Shown here piece by piece: positions 51,955 through 62,468 of a stretch of 64,000 nt of DNA. The notes under the pieces are model-generated. The model was not told where the DNA came from. It made no database searches and was given only the letters and a program-made list of their open reading frames with translations. The DNA comes from Allomyces macrogynus ATCC 38327 (lineage: Eukaryota > Blastocladiomycota > Blastocladiomycetes > Blastocladiales > Blastocladiaceae), in the NCBI GenBank assembly GCA_000151295.1, contig GG745338.1:243334-307333 (forward strand), given 5' to 3'. Position numbers and translations under genes: made by a program. Within the stretch, counting starts at the first letter, position 1, and every line of letters begins with the position of its first letter.

Positions 51955-53893
51955 ATGGCGACCAAGGCAACCTTCTATTGCAATAGTACCTATGCCAAGC
52001 TGATCGTGATGCCGTTGGGCGAGATTGCAAGAAAGGGTCAAACTCATCGCTTGTTTGCCATTTTGTACGTCAGTCACCGGCCAGCCGTGTGTCGAGCCCG
52101 TGATCACGAAGACAGGATACACGTTTGAGCGCGCGAATCTCGAGCAATGGATGGAGCAACACGGCAACCGGTGCCCCGTTACCGGCGCTCCGCTAGACCC
52201 GGACACCGACATTTTCGCTGCTGAGTTGCCCGCTGTTGCCGATGACCTGGCGTCCGTGCCCGTCAACATGAATCCTGCCGTGTCCACCGCGCCAGTGGGC
52301 CCCGCATCGCCCATGTCGCCGACGTCGCCGACTGCTGATCACCATTCGATCCGGTCACGGTCAACGACGGGCGGGCACACGACCACGGCGCGACCGCTGT
52401 CGTTCTACGAGCCGCCGCCGCAATCGCAGGCCGCGCTCGACTTGCAAGTGCCGTACCGACTCGACACCAAAGGCGCGCAGTCCGAGGCCGAGTACCTGTC
52501 CACGCATCAGGGGCTCGACTCGACTATGGGTCGCCGGACCCCGCAGCCAGCGGGCACGGCCGCACCGATGACGGCACCGGCACCTCAGCCACCCGCCTTG
52601 TCGCCCTCGACGACTCCCCAGCCCCCCGCGACGGCGTCGTCGTACCCAGCACCCACGCCGCGGCGGCGCACCAGTGCGCCCGGGGCGCGTCCCGTGTCCA
52701 TGGCTAACCACCAAATGGCGGCCGACGCGGCACTCGTCGCTGCGCTCGCGCAGCAAGACTACCGGTACGCCGGTGCATTGAACACTGGTGGTGCCGCAGC
52801 CGCGAGCCCGCACGACGCGCTCCCGCCGGCCAAGCAGTACCGCCCCTGGTTCGTGTGGCTCATGACGGCGTTGCAAATTGCCGGCATGGTCTTGGCACTG
52901 GTCGTGAGCTACAACCAAACGGGCTCGCCGATCCAGACCTCGCCGAAATTCAATTACCTCGTGGGTCCACCGACTGAGGTGCTCGTCGAAATTGGCGCGC
53001 GGTTCGCGCCGTGTATTCGCGATTCGCCGCAGTTGCCGGCACCGGGCAAGAACGCGACGAGTTCCGCGCGCGCGATCCTGTGCTCGTTGCCCACGGCCAA
53101 GAAGTCGAGCACTGACGGCATGTACGAGTGCGGGTTCATGGACCTGTGCGGCAAGTTTGTGCCGTCGTCGACGCCCGCCGACGAGGTCGTGCCGAACCAG
53201 TGGTACCGGTTCCTTCTGCCGCTGTTCTTGCACGCGGGCGTCGTGCACTGGGCCATGAACACGCTCTTCCAGTGGACGGCAGTCCGGTCGCTCGAGCGCG
53301 ACTGGGGCTGGTTCCGGATCGCACCCGTCTATATTGTCTCGGGCGCGTTCGGGTTCATTGCCGGCGGCTCGTTCTCGTCGGACCTGTCCCCATCGGTCGG
53401 GTGTTCGGGCGCGCTCTTTGGGTGCATCGCGCTCCTGCTGATCGACCACGTCCAGTCGTGGCAGATCTTGCACAACCCGCTCGCCGGCCTTTTGCGCATG
53501 CTGTTCGTCGTCATTGTCACGTTCATCCTCGGCCTGTGGCCAGGGATCGACAACTTCAGTCACCTGTTCGGATTCCTGTCGGGCCTGCTCGCCGGGTTCG
53601 TCGTCATGCCCAACATCAACCTGTCGTGCTGTGCCGGGCGGGGGCGGTCGCGCAAGGCGCTTGGCGCGAAGGCCACGTCGGACTTGTCGTCGGTGCGCGC
53701 GTCGTCGCGCCGCGTGTGCGCGGGCTACTCGCCGCTGAATCTCGCGCTGCGCGTGGCAAGTCTGGCCGTGCTCGTGGCCGTGTTCGTTGTCATGACGCGC
53801 GTCTTCTACGCGGGCGACGGCCGCACCTGGTGCTCGTGGTGCAGCTACATTGATTGCATTCCTGCCCTCGGGCAGTGCCAAGTTGGCGGGTAA
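51955..53893 (+). CDS. Prp19-type U-box fused to a rhomboid intramembrane protease
   Basis: A 616-residue protein with two enzyme domains. Exon 1 (51955-51985) and exon 2 (52074-53893) join to give MATKATFYCNITGQPC. This begins a U-box of the Prp19 kind (about residues 7-60: EPVITKTGYTFERANLEQWM, then RCPVTGAPLDPDTDI). U-boxes recruit ubiquitin-conjugating enzymes. A Pro/Ser/Thr-rich linker to about residue 260 follows. The rhomboid part has a first membrane span (WFVWLMTALQIAGMVLALVV), a large Cys-containing lumenal loop, then the core: H402-W-A-M-N406, the G-C-S455-G serine motif, and H507 in NFSHLFGFLSG. A last hydrophobic segment is near the C-terminus. All residues needed for protease activity are present. 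Rhomboids cut membrane helices, so the fusion could couple ubiquitination and cleavage at one membrane. The splice is inferred but restores the conserved U-box start exactly. Confidence 0.88.
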
Positions 53894-54705
53894 GTTGGCC
53901 GCTTGCTTGGCGCATGGATGGGACTGGATGGGGTGCCGGCGCGGTTGGTTGCGGCAGGCGTTTGTCGGCACTTGCACAGCGCACTCGTGCGCGTGCTATC
54001 CACCCGCCGAATGGTTGTCGGGGCGTGTGGAAGTAGGGTTGGCATGTCCCAAGCTTTTGTCCATGGATCAAATTAATAGAACGTGCGACGCCAACGCCAA
54101 CGCGCGTGCGCGCCATTTTGGTCGAGATCACCACTGCACCATCGCGTGCGCGCGCGGGTCTTGGCAAAACGCCTCGCGATCACGCCAATGAGAACCATGT
54201 GATGCCGGATGCTCGCGTGAGCCTTGGGTGAGTGGTGAACAAGCACACCAATAGGTAGGAGTACCTCGTGGCGGTTTTTTTCCGGCGTTGTGTTCCGCGC
54301 CCATAGTTTGATCGCGACTGTCTAAACTTCCAAGCGCCAAGGCTGGAACATTTACGCTTGCGTTGCCCTAGAACCGGTGGTCATGAAAGACCCCTTTGCG
54401 AGCGATGGCATGGGTTGCGCCGGCGGTGGCTGAAACGGCGCGTCATTTTGGAGTTGCATGGCCAGTGGTCCTTGGCATTCGTGGTCGCGGACCGACTGCT
54501 AACGCGCTGATATGGTATGGAGCGCGAGCCGCAGCGCAGGTGCGGATGCATGCGAGACTGCGGGCCAGGTATATATCCCCTGTCGGCGCCGTCGCGTCGT
54601 GCAACCGCGATTCCCATTGACGGCCAGATCAGTTTGGCATCAACGCTCACCCATCGCCCCTCTCCCTCCTCGACCATCAACGACCCGCGCCTGACCTTCT
54701 CCACC
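53894..54705. promoter_or_regulatory. Intergenic region upstream of the heat shock factor gene
   Basis: 812 bases between two plus-strand genes. A TATATAT motif lies at about 54570-54576, some 130 bases before the HSF start codon, and could be a TATA element. No supported frame. Confidence 0.45.
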
Positions 54706-56026
54706 ATGGTGTCTGGCCACTCGACTTTTGTCCAGAAAATGTACTCGATCCTCGAGGTACGGGCATGCGCGATTGACATCTCTTGGAACCACTTTCACAG
54801 AGTCGATTTCTGATCTCTGTGCCGCTCCAACGACGCGTGTAGAACGGCGAGCTCAAGGACATTGTCTCGTGGAGCGCGTCGGGCGACTCGTTCCTCGTGC
54901 ACAGTCCCGGCGAGTTTGCGCGGTCAGTCCTGCCGCGCTACTTCAAGCACAGCAACTTTTCATCGTACAACCGGCAACTCAACATGTGGGGCTTCAGGTG
55001 CGCCGGCACAAGGGGTATTCGCGCCGCCATTGGTTCTCCATAACTTCGGCTGACAGCCGGGGTACTGTTTCGTCATTGCCAGCAAAATCTCCAACCTCGC
55101 GTCAAGCCCCGTCTCCACGGTCAACAGCACCAACTCGCGTAACGGCACCACCGAATATATCGAGCCCGCGTGGGAATTTCGGCACCCGTTTTTCCAGGTA
55201 CGTGTCGATGCTCCGAGTCCGTCCATTTTTGGGTCCTTCCTCATTCCAATATGACCCTTCTCCACCCAACAACCAGCGCGGCCAAGTGCACCTCCTTGTG
55301 CAAATCAAGCGCAAGTCGCCCAAACCCGCGCGCAGTCCGAGCCCAGGCACCACCGACCCCGAGACCGTGACGCAGCTCGAGGCGCGTGTCGCCGACCTCG
55401 AATCAACGATTGCCGACATGCACTCGGCCGCGGACCAGAACCGTGCCACGCTCAAGCGCATGGCGCAGTGGGTCCTGGCCGGCGGCGCCTTACCCGCGGC
55501 CGTAATCGACGAGGCGCGCATGATCCTGCGCGATTTGGGCGACCCGTTACCCGAGGTGATGGTGGAGCGCGTGCACGCGCCGTTGCCGTCGCCGAGCGCG
55601 TTACTTGCGCGGCATGCGGATGGGGTGGCAATTCACCAGATCGCGTCGCCGATCGCACCTTTGCCACCGATCTCGCCGGCACGGCCGCACGTCTCGACTA
55701 CGGCAGTAAGAACTATGTCGCCAACGGCCTTGTCGCCCTTGTCCACCGCGAGCACGACGCAGATTCCGGCCCTGCCGAGTTACAGCCACAGCTGTCCGGT
55801 GCACGGACCAGCCGCGACGTTGCCACCGCTACGACCGACAGCGACGCATCGGCATCCCGTCACCAGCACACCGAAGAAGGCAATTACATGGTCTGTGGAC
55901 GCCGCGTGGCCCGCATCCGTGCCGTACGTTGACGTGTATGATGCACCCGCGCCAGTAACGATGTCGAGGTCGACGTGGTATGGGTTTGATGAGTCCCGTG
56001 CGCCCAAGAGGGTTCGGGTGCAATAA
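54706..56026 (+). CDS. HSF1: Heat shock transcription factor (HSF)
   Basis: HSF binds inverted nGAAn repeats and activates chaperone genes. Exons 54706-54756, 54843-54997, 55083-55197 and 55277-56026; 356 residues. The DNA-binding domain starts close to the N-terminus: [38 protein letters not shown], the recognition helix region [18 protein letters not shown], and [19 protein letters not shown] with IKRKSPKP. The third acceptor chosen (TTGCCAG at 55082) gives GFSKIS and keeps the WEFRHPFF frame. A closer CAG at 55056 would not. A coiled-coil oligomerisation region follows ([20 protein letters not shown]). The rest is Pro/Ser/Ala-rich with an Arg/Lys end (RAPKRVRVQ). Small for a fungal HSF. 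Confidence 0.92.
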
Positions 56027-56231
56027 ATTGATTTCGATGAGCGTATGTATTTTCGTCGTCGTTGTCGTGAGCCAGATCCAGGCAAGGAACGTGAATGAAT
56101 GAAAGCGGCGCATGCTCAAAGCAAACACAGCGGACCCCGATTCTTTGAGGCGACAAATGTGAGAGAGGGCCACAAACAGTATACGAAACGAGCTCAACGG
56201 AATCCAGTAGTTGATACCCCCTCCCTCTTCT

Positions 56232-56251
56232 CCCCCCCCCCCCCCCCCCCC
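56232..56251 (+). repeat. Poly-C tract, 20 C
   Basis: Uninterrupted run of 20 C just beyond the 3' end of the F-box/LRR-like gene. A similar tract lies upstream of the same gene. Confidence 0.95.
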
Positions 56252-56261
56252 TCCGAATCAT

Positions 56262-57821
56262 TCAAAACACCAAATTCCACCCATCCGCGGTCCACCGAAC
56301 CTTGGCCGCCGCAAACTCGCTCGACCGGAGCAGCGACAAGTTCCCTGTCACCAGAATCCGCGTCCGGCGCCGCCACTGCTGCCCCGTGGGCGCACTCACC
56401 ATGCATTTCAGTGCCGCAAGAATGGCATCGAGCGACGGCTCCGTCAGGCTCGCATTCCGGAAATCGACTTCAGTGAGGTGAGACCAGCGCATGCCACGCG
56501 CATGTGCCGCCGTGAGCCCAGCAAGCATTTCGTCGTGATTCAGGGCCGTGAAACCAAGCCGCAAACATTGGAGCGTCGCGGGCAAGACCGGGAAAAGCAC
56601 GTCGATCCGTGCGCTGGGACGGCGCAAGTTGCCCACATCGAGCACCTCCAAGCGTGGAACGCGTGAGATCGCCGCAGCGAGAGGTTCGGTCGTGTGGAGG
56701 GTGCCATTGAGGTGCAGCGATCGCAGTGTCGGCGGCAGCGCGTTTAGGACCACGGCAATGGCAGCAGAATCAGCGGCCGTCGTATTTCTCCGATCCAGGC
56801 CGTTCAGCACGAGGTGCGTTAGCCGTGTCGATTGAGCGAGCCAGGCGGCGAGCGCAGCCATCATCTCCAATCCGTGTATGTTGACGCTCAAGTCCAGCAA
56901 CTCGAGCTGGTGCGTGGGTAACGCAGCGAGCACGGCCACAAGTCCGGGGTGTGCCAAACCTGTATGGACAAGCCGCAGAGACCGGAGTGCAGGCGGAAAC
57001 GAGCGCGCGAGCAGTTCAATGAAGTAATCGATGAGATACACGCCAACAAGGGCCAAGTCTTGCACACCGTGTGGGATCCCGCGGAGTAGCATCATGGGCT
57101 CACATTGAAGATGTACTGTCTGGAGCTCAAACCGGCGCAGCGTGGGAGGAAGATGCGCCATGAGCAGCTGGCAGCGCTTCGCATTGAGGTGGGTGCCCTT
57201 GATGACGAGTGCCTTGAGCTTTGGTGGCACCGCGCCAGCGTGATCAAAGAACCACGGTGAAGAGGTGACTTGCATGTGCCGGATGGCCTTGATGGGGCAA
57301 GGGACGGCCATGCCGGGTAGAATGCCGTCCTTGAGCGAGCCGGTGAGCACGAGGTTCATTCGCGGCCGCGCGACCCCTGCATTATCAACAACGGGTGGAG
57401 AGTGCACGTCAAGGGCAATGTACCCGGCCAGGTCATTAGCGCGACCCGGCTGACCGCCGGTCACGATCCACGCGCCGAACGCGTCTGGATTCGGCTTGAC
57501 CTGGCAGATGCGGTCAACGTCGCGCACGGCCATGGTGATGGCGGGCACAAAGCAGTTGGGTGCGGCGCGCGCGAGGTGGGCAAGGTCGGCGCTGGCATTG
57601 CTCGAGGGTCGCTCGCGTGGTAGCTTGGGCTTGCCGTTGAGCAAGTACGCGCAAATAGCCATGACGAGCTCGGACGGAAGGGCATCGAGTCTTGGTGTGG
57701 GTGGCGCGGTACTCGTCGGATAGCTGCAAACCACGGTGCTGTCACCATTACGGCCAGTGTCGATTATGGTTGAGGTGAGCATGCTGCGATAATGATGTTC
57801 AGGTCGGCACGGTCTTGACAT
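56262..57821 (-). CDS. F-box-like / leucine-rich repeat protein
   Basis: A 519-residue intronless frame. Near the N-terminus an F-box-like motif is visible (LDALPSELVMAICAYLL). Leucine-rich repeats of the ribonuclease-inhibitor kind follow in the C-terminal half: LRSLRLVHTGLAHPGLV, LELLDLSVNIHGLEMM, LTHLVLNGLD, LRSLHLNGTL, LEVLDVGNL, LQCLRLGFTAL. Proteins with this plan are substrate receptors of SCF ubiquitin ligases; the target is unknown. The start used is the ATG at 57821 (MSRPCRPEHH); another in-frame ATG at 57782 is equally possible. The frame is open further upstream through a poly-C/poly-G tract, which I exclude as non-coding. It is similar in layout to the F-box-like gene at 9993-11347. 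Confidence 0.7.
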   Translation of the reverse strand: MSRPCRPEHHYRSMLTSTIIDTGRNGDSTVVCSYPTSTAPPTPRLDALPSELVMAICAYLLNGKPKLPRERPSSNASADLAHLARAAPNCFVPAITMAVRDVDRICQVKPNPDAFGAWIVTGGQPGRANDLAGYIALDVHSPPVVDNAGVARPRMNLVLTGSLKDGILPGMAVPCPIKAIRHMQVTSSPWFFDHAGAVPPKLKALVIKGTHLNAKRCQLLMAHLPPTLRRFELQTVHLQCEPMMLLRGIPHGVQDLALVGVYLIDYFIELLARSFPPALRSLRLVHTGLAHPGLVAVLAALPTHQLELLDLSVNIHGLEMMAALAAWLAQSTRLTHLVLNGLDRRNTTAADSAAIAVVLNALPPTLRSLHLNGTLHTTEPLAAAISRVPRLEVLDVGNLRRPSARIDVLFPVLPATLQCLRLGFTALNHDEMLAGLTAAHARGMRWSHLTEVDFRNASLTEPSLDAILAALKCMVSAPTGQQWRRRTRILVTGNLSLLRSSEFAAAKVRWTADGWNLVF

Positions 57822-58307
57822 GATCGCCTTGGCAACAGAGGACTGACGTGTTGCGCAGGTCCAGCTTGGATCAGCCGCGAATGAATCAATTTGCCTCCTC
57901 CCCCCCCCCCCCCCCCCCCCCACCAACCAATTCGAAACATCGAAATCGTGACACAATCTGTTGTCCGGAAGCGACGTGTTTCGCCCCAATATCCCATGAA
58001 GAGGGCTGCTATGGAGCACTTGGGTACCATGCGTGCGCCCACGGTACGAGAAGACGACTGCCGTGAACTGTGGCTGTGAGCAGGCTGAATCACGCTCACG
58101 CTGAACTTGAACCAAGCCAGGATCTGAAGCCAACGCCAAACAAAATGTGGTGAACAGGGCAAATTTGAATATGATTCACGGCAAACGGCGCAGTCAACAG
58201 GGTGGAAAAGATTTGGTAGCGGTCCACGGTGGGGAAGAGCGCGAGCAGGGGACGAGAAGAGCACGACTGCCACCAACGTGCGGAAACGGCCAACCGCACG
58301 CACCCTC
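57822..58307. other. Spacer between two minus-strand genes, with a 22-C tract
   Basis: 486 bases between the PI 4-kinase 3' end and the F-box/LRR gene 5' end. It holds a run of 22 C at 57900-57921. No supported gene. Confidence 0.45.
57900..57921 (+). repeat. Poly-C tract, 22 C
   Basis: Uninterrupted run of 22 C about 80 bases upstream of the F-box/LRR gene start. The bases after it resemble those after the 20-C tract at 56232. Confidence 0.95.
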
Positions 58308-61300
58308 TCACGCCATCACGCCTTGGGCAAACTGCTGGTACTGGTCGTAGAGGCGTGTAAAGACGTTGCCCAAACTGCTCGCAATCAGCCGGTCGACAAA
58401 GTCGCCAACCTGCGTATCTGATAGCGACAGGAGCAACCGATCTCGAAGTGCCGTTGCGACGGGCGACACGGGCGCGAGCGGTGGCGGTGTCGGTGTCGCC
58501 GACGAGATTGATGTCGCGGCAGCAGCCGCAGCAGCGGGCGAGGCCGTTCGTGCCGGTGCCGGGCTGGACGTGGTCGGTGCAGCGCCACCTTGGAGTGACG
58601 TGTAGGCAAAGCAGTCGAGCGGCGAGTCGCGTTCCATGACCTCCACGAGCCCGAGCACGCGATCGTGGTGCCGCCGCAACGCCAGGAACCCATCGACCAT
58701 GAGCTGGCGCCACTCGGTGTACATGGGCGACCCGATCCCGCCGAGCAAGTCAATGTATTCTTGCGACAGCTTGAACGGTGCCGACTCGAACGCGACCGAC
58801 CCGGGCGAGTTGGAGAGCATGAATCCGAAATCAATATGCACGAGATGACCCGTCGTGTAGTCGAGCAGCAAGTTGCCATTGTGCCGGTCCTTGGTCTGCA
58901 ACACATACGACACGATCGAGTAACCCGCAAGCGAGACCATGAACGCGCGCTGCGCGCGCGTAAACGGCGCCGACCCTTCGGCCCCAAACTCGCGCACAAA
59001 GTAGTCCTTGAGCGTAAACGACTCGCCGTGGCGCGCGTACATGGCCTTTTTCAGCGAGTGGATCGAGACCGTGTTGCGCACCGTCTCGATAATCCCGTGC
59101 GCCTGGCCCGTCACGAGCACGCGGTATGGGTAGACCCACAGCGGTAAGTGCGCGTGGTCCCAGACACGGTGCATTTCGCGAATCAGCTGGCAGGCCAGCT
59201 GTTCCTGCCGCAAGTCGGCGCCCGTCTTGATGATCATGCTGATCAGGTTCCAGTGCTTGGCACCGCCATAGCCCGACGACGTGCGGATGCGTTCGCGCTT
59301 CCGCGCCCACGTCTCGCGCACCACGGCGCCCGACGGATCGTCCTTGTCGACCGGGATCGGCGCGGGCAGTGACGGCAGCCGCCGCCGGTTCGTGCCCGGT
59401 GCGGGACTAGCGGCACCGCCCGCTGATGCGGGGTCGCGGTGCAATGCGCATGGGCGTAATCTGGTCGTCGATTCGGTCGGCGCCCAAATCGAGTGACAGT
59501 GGCAGCGGGACCGTCACGTCCGGCTGGATCGTGCTGAGCGCGGCGACGAGGTCGGGCGCGACCGTCGACACGAGTCCGAGGTCGCCCGAGTCGTTGCCGA
59601 GCGCGTGCGACTCTCGCAGGGCCTTGAGCCGCTGTTCCTCGAGTGCCATCATTTCGCGCAGAATTCGGTTGCGAATCTCTTCGGTCAGCCCGCGCGGGCA
59701 GCCGCGCGGCGCCGCTACCCTTGGTGCGCTTCTTTTGCAGTTTCAGCATCGCGCGCCGCCGCGCCGCGGGAGTCGTGGCTGCGGCCGCCTCAGCGTGCTC
59801 GGCCGCCAGCACTTGCCGCTCCTGGTCCTGGAGCTGCGCGAGCAAAATCACGGCCGTGCGCATGCGGTTCGCAAACTCTTCTTCGCTGATGGTGACCGTG
59901 CCATTCGCCAAGGTTGCTTTCGCGATCGCGGGCGTGTTGAGCGGTGTCGGAAGAGTGGAGCTGCGCACGCCGAGATCGGTCGTCGGTGGCGGGACCGACG
60001 CGGACCGAGCGGCCGGGAGAGCCGATGTGGATGGCGCCTTGCGCAGCGCAGCCGTGTGCGGGACCACGGCAGTCTCGGCCGTAAGCGCTTCGGGCGGCGG
60101 CAACTCCTTGAGCATCGAGAGCGACGACCGCCGGCGAATCGGCAATCGGCGCGGCGTGGCCGTCGGATCGGTCACCCCGAGCGCATTCGAGCTCTCGACA
60201 GTCGCCGCCGCGGCATCGGCCTCGTCGTCCTCGATCACTTCAATGAAGAGCAGGAACGGCACGCGATCGGCCGAATTGAGCACGACCGCATCGGTAGGCG
60301 AAATGCGGACGACCTGGTGGTGGCGAATTTCGCCCGTCGCCGCACACCAGAGCGGAATGCACACGGGCGCCGGTAAGTTGTGGTTGAGCAGCGTGAGTTC
60401 CGCCGTCAGCGTCGACTGGCGCGCCTCGCGCGGGACCTGCACGAGCCGGTCGGAAATGCCCATGAGTGCGGCAATAAACTGCATTTCCGAGTGGAAGTAG
60501 TACCGCTCGAGCCACTTTGGGTCGTTGCACAGCGACGAGTCGACTGATGCCGACGATCCGCGCCGTCGCGACGAGGCGGTCGTTACCGTATCCACCGTGT
60601 CGGGCCGCGCCTGCCGCTCTGATTCGAGCGGGGTCACGGCCGCAGACCCGGACCACGTCGATGAGATGGACGATCGCTTGGAGCTCGGCGACGCGGCACC
60701 GCCCGGGGTACTGTTCGGGCCCGTCGAGAGCGACGCGACGCGCTGCACGAAATGCGAAAACGAAAACGCCTTGCCCTTGTGCAGGTCCTCGAGCGACGGC
60801 GACACGGTCGGGCCGCGGAACACGTTGCTGCTGCTCGGGGCCAGCGCGGGGCTCGCGGGCGATCCGAGCCCGCGATGTGCTGGTGATGGCGATGGTCCAG
60901 CGGCAGCCGGAGCAGCAGAACTGGACGCATCGGCCGCGGTAGAGGCCGATGTGGACATGCGCGGCATGAGCCGAGTCTTCGTGTCCTTTGGGTTCACGGG
61001 CTCGTCGTCAGAGTCGGTATGTGCGGCCGCGTGGTGGTCGAGGTCGTCCTCGCGCGCGAGAATAATGTCCTCGACGGTGCCAATGACGCACGCACACGTT
61101 TTCGTCGCCGGTGCCGTTGGCATGTCCTCGAGGTCGGCCAGGTACGACTGGAAGTACCAGAGCGTCTAGAGAAGATAAGAAAGGACGCGTCAGCCTGGTC
61201 GTGTCGGATTCGGTGGAGAATCGAGCCGACGGCGCGCATACCAGGAGCGCGAAATGGGTCGAGACGCGACACAGTTCCACAATCATCGCCTCGAGATGGA

Positions 61301-61802
61301 TCATGGACGGGAAGGTGACCAGGATATGGCTATTCGAAAAAAGAATCGCATTCAGTCAGTTCACCACCACTGCCACCACCAACGAACTGACGCAAAGGCC
61401 AAACGCGCACGTACACGAGCTGCGGCAGGTACTCTTGGACCGACGCAACCGGAAACTGGCGGAGCGCATCGCACAGGTATTGCTGGATTCCTGGTCCCCG
61501 TCACCAACCATTTTGCACCGTCGGTCAGCGGCCGGCCGAAGAAGAATAGCACGCGAGTGGAATCAATCACCATGAGCAAACGTACCGGCATGGTCGGGAT
61601 ACTTGAACAAGTAGTAGACGGCCATCCACTCGTCGAAGAAGTCGGACCGGAACAAGCGCAGCAGCCCCGCGTGCGCCGGGCCAAACCGCGAGTCGGGCGA
61701 CGTGGTTGACGTCGACGCCGTACTCGGCCGCGGGGTGGTTGCAACCGGGAGCGTCATCACGGCCGGTGGGGCCGTCACGGAGCGGGGCGCCTGAGCGGCC
61801 AT
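58308..61802 (-). CDS. PIK1: Phosphatidylinositol 4-kinase, Pik1/PI4K-beta type, two frame breaks
   Basis: This kinase makes PI4P at the Golgi. Minus-strand exons 61802-61586, 61490-61415, 61329-61242 and from 61165 join in phase and carry the N-terminal lipid kinase unique domain (FDEWMAVYYLFKYPDHAG; LPQLVHILVTFPSM; LCRVSTHFALLTLWYFQSYL). The middle shows Pik1-type motifs (LLNHNLPAPVCIPLWC; VVRISPTDAVVLNSADRVPF). The kinase domain has the Lys segment MIIKTGADLRQEQLACQL, catalytic QTKDRHNGNLLLD and metal-binding HIDFGFMLSNSPG. It ends FTRLYDQYQQFAQGVMA. The frame changes twice. Near 59679-59718, between LKLQKKRTK and EIRNRILREMM, a 40-base intron (59718-59679) would restore it. Near 59440, in the linker before the kinase domain, only a 37-base intron could. 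Both changes need the same shift, so missing bases in the assembly are also possible. Confidence 0.85.
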
Positions 61803-62468
61803 GGTTGTTGTTGCTCGCGGCGGGGGCGACGAAATGGCAGATGCTTCAGTTGAGCACACGTTAGCGGATCAACGCGCTGGCGCTGTTCGGCTTGGCGAGG
61901 GCCGCAGCTAGCACAGAACGTTGATGGTCGGGACGGGCGAGTGCTCCGCTGGAGGCTGTCGTGAAGCACACTTGCCAGACCACCAGCTTGAGCGCGTCGC
62001 TTTGCAGCGGTCGACCGCTGCGATGCAAGCGGCCTGTCGGTCCGAGTGGGTGGGTCGTGCACGCGCTGGCCAGAGGCAGTCGAGACTTTGGGGACACCCC
62101 GGAACTGGGTGGCCGGTGGCGGCGGCGCGACAGCGTGGGGTTGTTCGCGTGCGGAGGAGGCGGGATTTGCGAGCGGATTGTGGAGAGCACCACGACGGCG
62201 GCCGTGGTGGCGGCCCCCCGCGATGTCGATTTCTTTTCGGCGCACACGCGCACATGGACGAGGTTGTCGGCCACTACGCTCGCGCCGCTCCAAATCGTCA
62301 CGTGGTCGTGTCGAGCCGACATCGACGCTGCAGCACACTCGATCAACACTTTTTGCGAAACGTCAGCGTCCTCGGCTCGTCAGATTGCGATCGACGGCAG
62401 GCAGCAGGAAACGACAGCACCGGCGCGACATACTTGGCGCAAACGGCAGCAGGAAAAGCGACCACACT
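61803..62468. promoter_or_regulatory. Divergent upstream region, PIK1 / unknown gene
   Basis: 666 bases between the two divergent starts. GC-rich with overlapping shadow frames. No element was recognised. Confidence 0.4.

Noticed and set aside
52361..53977. 538-codon minus-strand frame opposite the rhomboid gene
   Set aside because: Arg/His-rich shadow; the plus strand carries conserved catalytic motifs.
55051..55056. Acceptor GACAG for the third HSF exon
   Set aside because: It puts the WEFRHPFF segment out of frame; the acceptor at 55082 gives GFSKIS and keeps the DNA-binding domain.
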